Shown here: positions 1-8,970 of the stretch, piece by piece
How the letters are laid out: the number at the start of each line of letters is the position of its first letter
Numbering within the stretch: the first letter of the stretch is position 1
Assembly: GCF_016801985.1 (NCBI RefSeq)
Contig: NZ_JAEVLS010000005.1
Location: 372,001 to 436,000, forward strand
DNA from: Steroidobacter gossypii
GTDB lineage: Bacteria; Pseudomonadota; Gammaproteobacteria; Steroidobacterales; Steroidobacteraceae
Direction: 5' to 3'
Length of the DNA stretch: 64,000 bases
Translations under genes and position numbers: made by a program
The notes under the pieces: model-generated
Database searches by the model: none
The model's input: the letters and a program-made list of their open reading frames with translations, nothing else
What the model was told of the DNA's origin: nothing

Positions 1-140
1 GGCGGCGAACTAAAGCCGTTCCAGGACGTTTATTTATCGGCGTTGGCGGTAGGCGGAACGAATGGCAGGTGAGAGTATAAAGAGGAGATCCTTTCCTCCC
101 ACCTCTTAACCGGTCGTTCCACCGTCTCACCGCTGACCCC

Positions 141-881
141 ATGACCCAGCTCACCGAGTTGTTTCGCGCCAGCGAGCGCATTCTCGTCTTCAGCGGTGCG
201 GGCATCAGCACCGAATCCGGCATCCCCGACTTCCGCAGCCCGGGCGGCGTGTGGAGCAAGATGCAACCCATCTATTTCCAGGACTTCGTCGCTTCCGAAT
301 CGGTGCGACGTGAAGCCTGGCGTCGACGCTTCAGCAATGCCGATGGCTGGGTCGGCGCCAGGCCCAATCGCGGCCACTACGCCGTCGCCGAGCTGATTCG
401 ATCCGGTCGCGCCCGGGCGGTGGTAACGCAAAATGTCGACAACCTGCATCAAGAGTCTGGCGTGCCCGAAGAGCAAGTCATCGAACTGCACGGCAATTCG
501 ACGTACGCCAAATGTTTGAAGTGCCAGACTCGCCTTGAGCTGGTCGACATCGAACGCGAGTTTCAGGAGTCCGGCACGGTGGGGCCGTGCAAGCATTGCG
601 GCGGCATCGTCAAGTCCGCCACCATTTCCTTCGGCCAGCAGATGCCCGAGCTGCCCATGCGGCGCGCGCACGCGGAAACCCAGGCGTGCGATTTGTTCCT
701 TGTGCTGGGCTCCTCGCTGTCCGTCTTCCCGGCCGCCGACTTCCCGGTCCGCGCCAAACAACGGGGCGCCACTCTCGTCATCATCAACCGCGACCCCACG
801 CCGCTGGACGGCATCGCCGACCTCGTCATCCACGACGGGATCGGCGACACCATGGAAGCCGCCCTGGCGGACCTGCGCTGA
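141..881 (+). CDS. SIR2-family NAD-dependent protein deacylase (sirtuin)
   Basis: A 246-aa sirtuin that would remove acyl groups from protein lysines using NAD+. The NAD-binding GAGIS motif is at residues 20-24, followed by the IPDFR motif. TQNVDNLH is present, and the catalytic His is H117 in ELHGN. A zinc ribbon is formed by C125/C128 and C150/C153, and the GSSLSVFPA and INRDPT NAD-binding segments follow. The length matches the compact bacterial CobB type. No strong Shine-Dalgarno is visible before the ATG. The gene converges on the amidohydrolase gene with no spacer (stop codons at 879-881 and 882-884). Family assignment is secure, but whether it deacetylates or desuccinylates cannot be read from the sequence. 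Confidence 0.95.
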   Translation: MTQLTELFRASERILVFSGAGISTESGIPDFRSPGGVWSKMQPIYFQDFVASESVRREAWRRRFSNADGWVGARPNRGHYAVAELIRSGRARAVVTQNVDNLHQESGVPEEQVIELHGNSTYAKCLKCQTRLELVDIEREFQESGTVGPCKHCGGIVKSATISFGQQMPELPMRRAHAETQACDLFLVLGSSLSVFPAADFPVRAKQRGATLVIINRDPTPLDGIADLVIHDGIGDTMEAALADLR

Positions 882-2189
882 CTACTTCGCGCCCTGCAGA
901 TAATCCACCGCGACTGACGCCAGGGCGCGGGTGGCGAAGCTGAGGCTGGGCTCGTCGATGTAGAACAACGGCGAGTGGTTGCTGGGAGCGGCTAGGGCGT
1001 CCTGGCCGGGAGGGGTGACGCCGACGTAGAAGAACACGCTGGGAATCATGTCGGCGTAATAAGCGAAATCTTCCGAGCCGGTGATCAACGGCAGCACCAC
1101 CACGCGGTCGTCGCCAGCAACGCGCTTCAGCGACGGCAGCACGCGCTGCGTGAGCTGCGGGTTGTTCATCACCACCGGATTGTTGCCGGGGCTGAACGCA
1201 ACCTTGGCCTGCGCGCCGCTGGAAGCAGCCACGCTGGTCGCGGTGTGCTCGATGCGCTTCATGATGTCGGCGCGCATGTCCTTGTCGAACGTGCGCAACG
1301 TGCCCAGCATCTCGACCTTATCGGGAATGATGTTGTGACGAACGCCGCCATCGAACTTGCCGATGGTCACCACCGCCGGCAGCTCCGTGATATCGATCTG
1401 ACGGCTGACGATGGTCTGCAACCCCATCACGATCTGCGAAGCCGCGACGATGGGATCCACTCCGGACCACGGCCGCGAACCGTGCGATTGCCGGCCGAGC
1501 ACCTCGATGCGGAACGAATCGGAGGCTGCCATGAAGGGCCCCGAGCGATAGCCCAGCACCCCGCTATTGAGCGTCGAAGTCACATGCAGGCCGAACACTG
1601 CCTCAGGCTTGACCTGGTCGAACACGCCTTCCTTGATCATCAGCGATGCGCCGCCCTGCTCGCCTTCCGGCGCGCCCTCTTCCGCCGGCTGGAAAATGAA
1701 CAGCACCGTGCCCGGCAGATCCTGTTTCATGCCGACCAGCATCTCGGCCACGCCCATCAAGTTGGCGACGTGCGCGTCGTGGCCGCAGGCATGCATGACG
1801 CCAACTTTCTTGCCCAGGAATTCAGTCGTCACGGTCGACTTGAACGGCACGTCCACCTGCTCGGTCACCGGCAGCGCATCCATGTCGGCGCGCAAGGCGA
1901 TCACCGGGCCCGGCTTGCCGCCCTTGAGAACGGCAGTCACACCCGTATGCGCGATGCCGGTGCGCACCGGCAGTCCCAGTTTCTTGAGGTGATCGGCCAC
2001 CAGCTTCGAGGTGCGGGTCTCGCGATTGCTGAGCTCGGGATGCTGATGGATGTCCCGCCGCCAGTCGATCACCTTCGACTGCACTTTGCTGGCAGCACCG
2101 TCGAGTTGCGCGGGTGAGATTTGAGCGCCGGCGGTGGCGGCGCCGAGCATGGCGGTGGCGGCGAGGCTGGTCGGAATCATCCACTTCAT
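882..2189 (-). CDS. M20-family amidohydrolase / metallopeptidase, exported
   Basis: A 435-aa amidohydrolase of the M20D type (hippurate hydrolase, IAA-amino-acid hydrolase, carboxypeptidase). These are two-metal enzymes that cleave amide-linked N-acyl amino acids. Family landmarks are RRDIHQHPELS, the metal-binding ALRADMDALP segment, MHACGHDAH, and FQPAEEG carrying the catalytic Glu. The chosen start (ATG at 2189) gives a clean Sec signal peptide, with a hydrophobic core and a TAGAQ cleavage region. A longer reading starts at 2270 but would overlap the upstream ApbE gene and bury the signal peptide. It lies 40 nt downstream of the ApbE gene on the same strand. Substrate is unknown. Confidence 0.93.
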   Translation of the reverse strand: MKWMIPTSLAATAMLGAATAGAQISPAQLDGAASKVQSKVIDWRRDIHQHPELSNRETRTSKLVADHLKKLGLPVRTGIAHTGVTAVLKGGKPGPVIALRADMDALPVTEQVDVPFKSTVTTEFLGKKVGVMHACGHDAHVANLMGVAEMLVGMKQDLPGTVLFIFQPAEEGAPEGEQGGASLMIKEGVFDQVKPEAVFGLHVTSTLNSGVLGYRSGPFMAASDSFRIEVLGRQSHGSRPWSGVDPIVAASQIVMGLQTIVSRQIDITELPAVVTIGKFDGGVRHNIIPDKVEMLGTLRTFDKDMRADIMKRIEHTATSVAASSGAQAKVAFSPGNNPVVMNNPQLTQRVLPSLKRVAGDDRVVVLPLITGSEDFAYYADMIPSVFFYVGVTPPGQDALAAPSNHSPLFYIDEPSLSFATRALASVAVDYLQGAK

Positions 2190-2229
2190 AGTTTGTTTCC
2201 CGTCGGTATGAACGATGACAAGGCCGCGG

Positions 2230-3279
2230 TCAGGGAACGACCACGTAGGGCTCGAACTGCGGCGTGACAACCGAGTGCAACTCGGCGCCGCGCGCCTCGA
2301 TGAACATTACGGGCATGGCGAGCCGAACGGCGAGCTCGCGTCCAGCCTCGACGCCCAACACGTTGAGCGCCGTCGCCCAAGCGTCGGTATGCATCGATGT
2401 GGGACCGATGACAACGACCGATGCAAGGCTGTGCTCCACCGGTCGCCCGGTGCGCGGGTCGATAGTGTGCGAGTAGCGATGCCCATCGCGATCATAGTAA
2501 TGGCGGTACTCCCCCGAAGTCGTCACCGCCGCATCTTTGAGCTGCACGATTGCGTACGGCTCGGGCTCCGCATCGACTGGTTGCTCCACCGCGATCCGCC
2601 AAGGCTCGCCACGAGCGTTGTCGCCTCGAGCGAGCACTTCGCCGCCGATATCGATCATGAAATGGCTCACGTGCAGGTCGCGCAGCCGCTGCGCCATCAA
2701 GTCCACCGCATATCCCGGCGCGACGCCATTGAGATTCACGCTCAAGGTTGCTTTGGATTTCCGCAGCGCCGGCGGATCGAGCCGCGCCTGCAGCTTGTCG
2801 TAACCCACCCGCGCCTTCAGCTCGGCGAGCTGCGCGTCATCAGGCAGATCGACGGGCTCTCCTTCGTCGCCAAAACCCCAAGCCGCCACCAGCGGCCCGA
2901 CCGTGATGTCGAACGCGCCGCCTGACTGACGACTCACCTGGAGCGCATAGTCCACGACGATAGCGAGGTCGGCGGACACCTCATACCAGTCCGTCGAGAG
3001 CGAAGCATTGAATCGCGAGATCTCCGAATCGGGACGGTATCCCGACATGCTTCGATCGATGCGCGCGAGCACTTCATCGGCCGCCCGCCGCAAGGCATTT
3101 GCATCGAGGTCGTCGGGAGCCGACACGACTTTGATGGAGTAAGTCGTGCCCATGGTCGGGCCGCTGATAGCGAGCTCTTGCGGAGCGCGCGCACAGCCGG
3201 CGGCCAGCAGCGCCAGCAGGGTGATGAATGCCCGGTTCGCTCCAACCACACGCCGCCCCGAGGATGAACAGGCGCGCAT
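2230..3279 (-). CDS. apbE: FAD:protein FMN transferase (ApbE), lipoprotein
   Basis: A 349-aa ApbE-family enzyme. It attaches FMN covalently to a Ser/Thr of target flavoproteins such as Nqr/Rnf subunits, using FAD and Mg2+. The N-terminus is a lipoprotein signal with lipobox LAAGC near residue 28, so it should be anchored on the periplasmic side. Family motifs are MGTTYS, SGGAFDITVGPLV, GEYRHYY, HTIDPRTGRP and TSMHTDAWATAL, the last with the conserved metal-binding Asp and Thr. No Nqr/Rnf target gene is seen in the window. The M20 gene follows 40 nt downstream and may be cotranscribed. Confidence 0.94.
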   Translation of the reverse strand: MRACSSSGRRVVGANRAFITLLALLAAGCARAPQELAISGPTMGTTYSIKVVSAPDDLDANALRRAADEVLARIDRSMSGYRPDSEISRFNASLSTDWYEVSADLAIVVDYALQVSRQSGGAFDITVGPLVAAWGFGDEGEPVDLPDDAQLAELKARVGYDKLQARLDPPALRKSKATLSVNLNGVAPGYAVDLMAQRLRDLHVSHFMIDIGGEVLARGDNARGEPWRIAVEQPVDAEPEPYAIVQLKDAAVTTSGEYRHYYDRDGHRYSHTIDPRTGRPVEHSLASVVVIGPTSMHTDAWATALNVLGVEAGRELAVRLAMPVMFIEARGAELHSVVTPQFEPYVVVP

Positions 3280-3421
3280 GGTAGCAGCAGGCAGGAGAAG
3301 CCGCGGCCGGCGGCGACGAGCGTCCGAACGGGAGGAGAACGGACCGCGCGCATTTGCGGTGGCATGCCACCAGCCGCGGCTTCAAATCGATTCGACGTAA
3401 TCGCGGAAATGGAATCGATTG

Positions 3422-3691
3422 TCAGCGCGGGCAGCGCTCGGTCCCATTGACCATAAGGTCAGAATCCGTCGCTGGCGTGGGTTCGGGCGGAACATCGGGG
3501 TGGGTCGAACCTGCTGCATCGGTGCAGTCGACGGGAGTCGCGGCGGCCGCCGGCGCCACGACGGGCGGAACGACGGCGGAAGGTGTTGCGGCGGGCGCGG
3601 GCACCTCTTCCATTGCGGAACGGTTGAGCATCGCCGCCAGCAGAAAACTGCCGCAGATCATCAGCCCGCCGACGACGACACCTCGCTCCAC
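3422..3691 (-). CDS. Small single-pass membrane protein, unknown
   Basis: An 89-residue reading frame that starts with GTG. It is preceded by a good ribosome binding sequence (GAGGGAG, 5 nt spacing), which is the main reason to accept it. It has one predicted transmembrane helix near the N-terminus (about residues 5-21). An Ala/Pro/Val-rich tail follows, with two Cys (in VDCTD and ERCPR) that could form a disulfide outside the membrane. I do not recognise a family. It lies alone between the ApbE gene and a gap, and low-complexity composition in GC-rich DNA means it could be spurious. Confidence 0.45.
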   Translation of the reverse strand: MERGVVVGGLMICGSFLLAAMLNRSAMEEVPAPAATPSAVVPPVVAPAAAATPVDCTDAAGSTHPDVPPEPTPATDSDLMVNGTERCPR

Positions 3692-4058
3692 AATGCTCCC
3701 TCGCTGACGGGCGGGGGCAACGCTCTGTCGACCGCACTCGTCCGTGCGCAGAGTAGGGGCGGGTCATGCAGCTGTGATGTGTCCTTTCGGGCAGCCACGG
3801 CCCCGGCCGCCGCGAATTGCGGGAACCCACTAGCAGAACATCTCAACCAGCCGTCCCTGGAGCGGCAGCCCGCCGTACGTCCGTGCACCGGCATTCGCGC
3901 GGCTCGCGGCGACGTGGAGTCACCACGACGAGGCACCCGCGCCCACCCAGGCTCGCGATTCATGAGAACATAGCGCCGGAACTTTACCCGCAGTGCCCGT
4001 GCCCAAGCTCGGGATGGCGGGACGCTGCCGCAACTGCGCAGGGACTTCGGTGCACTTC
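3692..4058. other. Intergenic stretch with no recognisable gene
   Basis: About 370 bp between the divergently oriented small membrane protein and the DUF4382 lipoprotein. Long open frames cross it on both strands, as expected at this GC content, but none has a plausible ribosome binding site or protein composition. I see no tRNA, terminator or clear promoter. It probably holds the promoters of the two flanking genes. Confidence 0.5.
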
Positions 4059-4958
4059 ATGGCTTCAACGCAACTTTCAGCTTGGTCGCGATTCATCTTC
4101 GGCCGCGGCCCGGCGCGCGCGGCGCTGCTGGCTTCAGTGGGACTCCTCGCCGGCTGCGAGGGCGAAGTCACCATGGATCTCGCCACCGAACTGCCTTCCG
4201 ATCCGGCCATCACCCAGGTGGTCGCCGACGTCCGCGGCGTGGAATTCACCACCAGCGGCGGCGGCACCGAGACGCTGGAGTTTCGGGATAGCGAGCCCGT
4301 CGACTTCATCGCTCTGGCCACCGATAACGGCGTTATGCGGCTGTTCACCGGCGAGGAGTTGTCCGAGGGCAATTACACCGGCGTGCGCCTGCTGTTCGAT
4401 GAAGATCGCGCCGACGACGCATTCGTCACCACCTCGGACGGCAGAGAGTTTCCGCTGATTCTTGCCGAGAGCGACTATGCGCCGTTGAGCTTCAGCATCG
4501 ACGACAACGACAGCAGCTCCGATTCGTTCACGTTGCTGCTGGATCTGCGCAAGGCGCTGCGCTTCGATGACGACCGGCGCGAATACACGCTTACCCCCAC
4601 GATACGCGCCGTGGACACGGAAGATATGAGCCGCATCGACGGCGATATCAGTATCACCTGCCCCGCCGGTGACGACCTGGGTGAAGGGGCCATCTATTTG
4701 TTCACCGGCCGGGATGTCACGCCGGACGATATCGATGGCGCAGGCGTGGAGCCGTTCGCCACCACCCCGGTGTTTACGAGCCAGGGCGGCGCTTCGCTCT
4801 TTTACTCGCTGCGCTATTTACCTGCCGGCGACTACACGCTCGCGGTCACATGCATCGGCAACGATGAAGACCCGGCGGTGGACGACGATTTGGAATTCCG
4901 CAATATCGTCAACATAGATCTGGACGAAGCAGAAACCATCAGGCTCGACCTGCCGTAG
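4059..4958 (+). CDS. DUF4382-type lipoprotein
   Basis: A 299-aa lipoprotein with hydrophobic core AALLASVGLLAGC and a lipobox Cys. The mature part is acidic and beta-rich. Its first half resembles DUF4382 domains: an ITQVVADVRGVE strand, an RLFTGEEL segment and a GNYTGVRLLF segment. The second half carries a carboxypeptidase-regulatory-like beta-sandwich (LPAGDYTLAVTC). Function is unknown. Such proteins are thought to be surface or periplasmic. The start chosen (4059) gives a standard lipoprotein signal; a GTG at 3993 would add 22 unusual residues. It stands alone, convergent with the next gene. Confidence 0.8.
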   Translation: MASTQLSAWSRFIFGRGPARAALLASVGLLAGCEGEVTMDLATELPSDPAITQVVADVRGVEFTTSGGGTETLEFRDSEPVDFIALATDNGVMRLFTGEELSEGNYTGVRLLFDEDRADDAFVTTSDGREFPLILAESDYAPLSFSIDDNDSSSDSFTLLLDLRKALRFDDDRREYTLTPTIRAVDTEDMSRIDGDISITCPAGDDLGEGAIYLFTGRDVTPDDIDGAGVEPFATTPVFTSQGGASLFYSLRYLPAGDYTLAVTCIGNDEDPAVDDDLEFRNIVNIDLDEAETIRLDLP

Positions 4959-4986
4959 GCAGGCGACGGCACGGCCGCGCGGCAAG

Positions 4987-5466
4987 TTACATACGCAGCT
5001 TACGGTTCTCGCCCATCTCCGTGCGTTTGCCGGTCATAGCGGCCTTGGCCACGCCGAACAGATAGGCCGCCTTGCCGGCGGACGTCCAGTACTCGCCGCG
5101 CTCGACATGCACTCTCAGCAGCGCGAGATTGGGATCGTCCGGACCATTGGGAAACCAGGGCTTCGCGAACGGCGTCCACAGCTCCTGTATACGCTGCCGA
5201 TCCTGGACGATATCCGCGGTGCCGGACACCGCTACATACGCATCCTTGCTCGTGTCGGAGAACGCCACGCTGGCGCGCACGTCGTGCATGACTTCGCTCA
5301 CCTTGGCGGAGTCGATGGCGGTGTAGAACCACAGCTGCCCATCGTTCTCATAAGCCAGCGACGCCAGCGGCCGGGTGTGCAACGTTCCATCCGGCTCGAC
5401 CGTGGTCACCATGGCGATCCGGATATCCTTGATCAGCTCTCCCAATTTTTCGAACTCGGCTTGCAT
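4987..5466 (-). CDS. Pyridoxamine-5'-phosphate-oxidase-like / general stress flavoprotein
   Basis: A 159-aa split-barrel protein of the Pyrid_ox_like (general stress protein 26) family, expected to bind FMN. Visible family features are the opening IRIAMVTTVEPDG strand pair, TRPLAS, LWFYTA, VAFSDTSKDAYVAVSG, and WTPFAKPWFPNG. The C-terminal part reads VERGEYWTS. The start at 5466 follows a strong ribosome binding site (AGGAGAG). An upstream in-frame ATG at 5559 is unlikely. The members are linked to stress, but the substrate is generally not known. It may share a transcript with the gene upstream, whose stop is at 5600. Confidence 0.87.
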   Translation of the reverse strand: MQAEFEKLGELIKDIRIAMVTTVEPDGTLHTRPLASLAYENDGQLWFYTAIDSAKVSEVMHDVRASVAFSDTSKDAYVAVSGTADIVQDRQRIQELWTPFAKPWFPNGPDDPNLALLRVHVERGEYWTSAGKAAYLFGVAKAAMTGKRTEMGENRKLRM

Positions 5467-5599
5467 GGGTCGCTCTCCTGTCCGCACAACATCCAAGCAA
5501 TCGCGCATGCTAAGCCAAGGTTCCGACACGGCGCATACGGCTGCGGCTTGACGGGCCATTGTCGGCCGCAGCCGTACGCGCGTCGTCCAGTTGCGGACA

Positions 5600-5986
5600 T
5601 CAATTGAGCGCCAGGCGCATATACGTTACGCGCGGCTCCCGAACTTGACACGGTGGGGAAGCCATCTCCGCCGCGCGCTCCTCGAAGGCTGCTTCCAACT
5701 GCGCCACGCGCATGCGCAGCGCTTCCAGGCGTGTGAGCGACTCATCTAACAAACGCGCGATCACTTGCGCCACATCCGCATGCAGCGGCGAATCACCGTC
5801 GTCCGCATACAGCAGCACGCCCCGCAAACACCGAAGCATGGCGTGAATCTGCATGAGCTCGCTGCGCTCCTGCTCGATCAGATCGGCCAGCGAGGATGAT
5901 GTGATCGCCGTGTCGGTCGGCTCGGCGAGCGGCGCGGGTGAGGAACGGCGGCGACGGCGTGGAACGGAGGGTTCGTCTGGAGCCAT
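5600..5986 (-). CDS. Small helical protein of unknown function, likely SOS-controlled
   Basis: A 128-aa protein I cannot assign to a family. An Arg/Ser/Pro-rich N-terminus (about 25 residues, with five consecutive Arg) precedes a predicted all-helical region of about 80 residues rich in Leu, Glu and Ala. A heptad-like stretch ends in EERAAEMA, followed by a short tail with one Cys. No membrane segment or signal peptide is seen. The start has an excellent ribosome binding site (AGGAGA, 6 nt). The 16-mer at 6051-6066, 65 nt upstream of the ATG, has LexA-box form, so I infer induction by DNA damage. That is a prediction from the site only. Confidence 0.75.
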   Translation of the reverse strand: MAPDEPSVPRRRRRSSPAPLAEPTDTAITSSSLADLIEQERSELMQIHAMLRCLRGVLLYADDGDSPLHADVAQVIARLLDESLTRLEALRMRVAQLEAAFEERAAEMASPPCQVREPRVTYMRLALN

Positions 5987-6050
5987 GACATTCTCCTGCG
6001 TTGGGTCGGACTTGAATCGAGTGAGCCCATGCTACGCAGAGATTTCGCGG

Positions 6051-6066
6051 CTGTATATATAAACAG
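6051..6066 (-). promoter_or_regulatory. Predicted LexA (SOS) box
   Basis: The 16-mer CTGTATATATAAACAG keeps the invariant CTG-N10-CAG of gammaproteobacterial LexA sites, with the typical alternating AT centre. The dyad extends one base outwards on each side to GGCTGT/ACAGCC. It lies 65 nt upstream of the unknown gene that starts at 5986 and overlaps TATATA-like promoter sequence on that strand. The other neighbour (treY) ends just beyond, so the small gene is the only sensible target. Confidence 0.75.
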
Positions 6067-6120
6067 CCACGATCGCACATTTTTATTTTGACTGCGCTCC
6101 GCGCGCCATCGCGCGCGCAG

Positions 6121-8970
6121 TCACGCGGAGCGAAGTACCGCGAGCGGGAATCGCGACAATACGTCCGCGAGCCGCATCTCCTCGCCTTGCACACGCGGAC
6201 GCTCGTCCGTGAACACATCACGCAGCTCTGTCGCAGCTGCTTCGCCGAGCTGCACTCGCGTGTCGCCCCAGACATCGCCCAACGGCAATTCAGAGACGCC
6301 TCCCATGAGCCTCGCCGGCCAGCGCGGCACGATCACCACACATTGGCGACCTTCGTGGCTCCTCGCGAAGGCGAACACGTGATCCTTCTTCTCCCCCTCG
6401 ACTTGTAGTGGCTGATAGCCGCCCAACGCGAACAACGAAGCATCGTCCGCCCGAAGGCGCAACAGCTTCGCGGTCACAAACAACTTGGCCGATGCGCCGT
6501 TGCCGTCCGTTAGCAACGTGCCCAGGTCGTTCACATCTGCAAGGGCTTCGAGTTGCACCGCGGCAGCTGCAAAATTCACGGGTGCGCGATTGTCGGGGTC
6601 GACCAGCGTAAAGGCCGGCAGCTCCGTGCCTTGATAAAAATCCGGCACGCCCGGCGAAGTGATTTTCAATGCAGTCGTCACCAGAGAATTGATGCGACCG
6701 AAGAACGCCACTGTGGGGACGAACGCGGAGAGGTCACGCAGGAAAGCATTGCGCTCCGGATTGTTCAGCAGTTGCGCGATAAACTCGCCGACTGCGGTTT
6801 CATAGTCGGCATTGGGATCGATCCAGGACGTGGAGCGTTTCGCTTCGCGCCCGGCTTTGACCATGTACGCCTGCAAGCGCTCGATCAACTGCTCGGTGGC
6901 AAGCTCCGGCGACCACAACCCGGCCAGCGTCTGATACAGCAAATATTCGTCTTCGCGATTCGGCGCGGCCGCATCCTCCACCTGCCGACGTTTGTTGCGA
7001 TTGAGCTGAGACCAGCGCGAGAGGTGCTGCTTCCACAGCTCCGGCAACTCGCTCAGAACCGCGATGCGCGCACGAACATCCTCGCTGCGCTTGGTGTCGT
7101 GCGTCGAGGTGGCCAGCATGGAGTGCGGCCACAACTTGGCGCGCTCCAGATTGGCCTGATGCAAGGCCGTCGACGACACTCCGAACCGATTCGGATCTCC
7201 GCCCACTTCGTTCAAGCAGATCAGCCGGTTGTAACGGTAGAACGCCGTATCCTCGACCCCCTTGGCCGTGACCGGGGCGGTGACCTGCTGAAATTTCATG
7301 GCGAACTCGAGCATGGCCTGGCGATGCGACGGTGAGCGCCCTTCTGCGGCCGTGCCGAGCAGCACGTCACGAAGGAAATCGAACACGCTCACTTCAGCGC
7401 CCGTGCTCCGCCGTCGCGCCAGCCCGGTCGCCCAGTGGATGATCCTGCGATCTTCTTCGCCGATGCCGCGCGGCGAGATATAGGTGCGATAAACAGGGAA
7501 GCATGCGATGACTTCCCGGATGGCCTCGCGCAACGCCGCCCGGGTGAAATCGGCCGTGTGCCGATCGAGATGCGCGATACGATCCAGCTGCGTCGCCAGC
7601 ACTTCCACTTCCGCCGCCAGCGACGAACGCATCACCAGCCGCTTGCTCTCGTACATCAGCGTTTCGAACGACGCTTCGTTCTCGGTGAAATGCCGATAGC
7701 GCCGGGTCATGCGCGACTCTTCGTCGCCGCACACCAGCCAGGTGGTCTGCAGGGCCGCGTAGTCGTAACCGGTGGTGCCGTGAACCAGCCAGCTTTCCGG
7801 CAAGCGCTCGTGCGCGGCCAGGATCTTTTCGGTGACTACATACAAGGGTCGTCGCCCCTGCCCGCCGCCGAAACGCTCCTGCAGCCATTGGAAATATTCC
7901 TCCGGATCGTACAGGCCGTCGGAATGATCGATGCGCAGGCCGTCGATGCTGCCGGCGTCGATCAGCTCGAAAATCAGCTGATGCGTGCCCTCGAACACAC
8001 TGCGCTCGTTCATGCGCAGCGCCGCCAGATCGTTCACGTCGAAGAAGCGGCGATAGTTGATTTCATCGACCGCCACTCGCCAGAACGATAGTCGATAGGC
8101 CTGGGCCTCCAGCAATGCATCGAGCGCGTCGAAGCTCTCCGGCTGCTCGGGGTTCCCATTGAGTCTCGCGACACTGTCGTTGATGTGCCGCATGACCTCC
8201 GGACTACGCTCGATCAACCGCGCCAGGCGGCGTTTGTGCGCCTCCTTGTCGCGATAGCGAACGGCGACCGCCTCGGCTGAAATATCGTCGCGCGGTGGCA
8301 GGTTGCTGAAGCTGTTGAGCAGACTTTCGAAATCGGCGCGATGCGCGTCGTCCATGGGCAACAGCTCTTCAGGCATCGGCTCGGCGAAGATGCGCGCGTA
8401 TTCGCGAGGATCGATCGGCATCCGATGGTTGAAGTAGCGCACCGAGAAGCTGCCATTGACGGCATCGAACTCGATCTGCAGCTCGCCGCGCTCCAACACC
8501 TTGCCGTAGGAGTCGCCAAGCACCGGCACCAGGATGCGATCTCGCATCGAGCGACGCTCCGGCCGCCAGTCGATATCGAAGTGACAGGCATAGCGCGCCG
8601 CCGGGCCGTTCTCCAGCACGTCCAGCCAGCGCTCGTTGTCGTCGCCCATCACGCCGAGATGATTGGGCACGATATCCACGATCAGGCCGAGACCGTGCTC
8701 GTGCAGGATCTGCACCAGACGATCGAAATCCTCGCGCGTGCCCAGTTCGGGATTGAGCTGAGAATGATCGACCACGTCGTAGCCGTGCATGCTGCCCGGG
8801 CGCGCCTTCAGAATGGGCGAGGCATAGACGTGACTGATGCCGAGCCGCGCCAGGTAAGGAGCGATGCGCGCGGCATCGTTGAATGTGAAATCCTTGTTGA
8901 ACTGCAGCCGATACGTGGCGCGAGGGATGTTGAATTTCGAGCCCGCTTCGGTCGGTACCAACGCGGTCAT
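6121..8970 (-). CDS. treY: Maltooligosyl trehalose synthase
   Basis: A 949-aa GH13 enzyme that converts the reducing end of a maltodextrin into a trehalose unit by intramolecular transglycosylation. It is recognised by PRATYRLQFN at the start of the barrel, HVYASPILKARPGSMHGYDVVD, and the VDIVPNHLGVMGDDNERW segment. GLRIDHSDGLYDP carries the nucleophile Asp, and VEDTAFYRYNRL and PGVPDFYQGTE are also present. The length is somewhat above that of many TreY proteins. The start is the ATG overlapping the treZ stop by 4 nt (ATGA), giving translational coupling. Longer in-frame readings into treZ are rejected. Confidence 0.97.
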   Translation of the reverse strand: MTALVPTEAGSKFNIPRATYRLQFNKDFTFNDAARIAPYLARLGISHVYASPILKARPGSMHGYDVVDHSQLNPELGTREDFDRLVQILHEHGLGLIVDIVPNHLGVMGDDNERWLDVLENGPAARYACHFDIDWRPERRSMRDRILVPVLGDSYGKVLERGELQIEFDAVNGSFSVRYFNHRMPIDPREYARIFAEPMPEELLPMDDAHRADFESLLNSFSNLPPRDDISAEAVAVRYRDKEAHKRRLARLIERSPEVMRHINDSVARLNGNPEQPESFDALDALLEAQAYRLSFWRVAVDEINYRRFFDVNDLAALRMNERSVFEGTHQLIFELIDAGSIDGLRIDHSDGLYDPEEYFQWLQERFGGGQGRRPLYVVTEKILAAHERLPESWLVHGTTGYDYAALQTTWLVCGDEESRMTRRYRHFTENEASFETLMYESKRLVMRSSLAAEVEVLATQLDRIAHLDRHTADFTRAALREAIREVIACFPVYRTYISPRGIGEEDRRIIHWATGLARRRSTGAEVSVFDFLRDVLLGTAAEGRSPSHRQAMLEFAMKFQQVTAPVTAKGVEDTAFYRYNRLICLNEVGGDPNRFGVSSTALHQANLERAKLWPHSMLATSTHDTKRSEDVRARIAVLSELPELWKQHLSRWSQLNRNKRRQVEDAAAPNREDEYLLYQTLAGLWSPELATEQLIERLQAYMVKAGREAKRSTSWIDPNADYETAVGEFIAQLLNNPERNAFLRDLSAFVPTVAFFGRINSLVTTALKITSPGVPDFYQGTELPAFTLVDPDNRAPVNFAAAAVQLEALADVNDLGTLLTDGNGASAKLFVTAKLLRLRADDASLFALGGYQPLQVEGEKKDHVFAFARSHEGRQCVVIVPRWPARLMGGVSELPLGDVWGDTRVQLGEAAATELRDVFTDERPRVQGEEMRLADVLSRFPLAVLRSA

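Noticed and set aside
1-140. A gene before the sirtuin
   Set aside because: Only an open antisense frame is seen, with no ribosome binding site or recognisable protein; the region is treated as leader.
1245-2117. A 290-codon open frame antisense to the M20 gene
   Set aside because: The M20 protein has clear motifs on the other strand; this frame has none.
6090-6120. GC hairpin after treY as a terminator
   Set aside because: The stem (CGCGCGC/GCGCGCG) is clear, but on the transcribed strand it is followed by an A-rich, not a U-rich, run.
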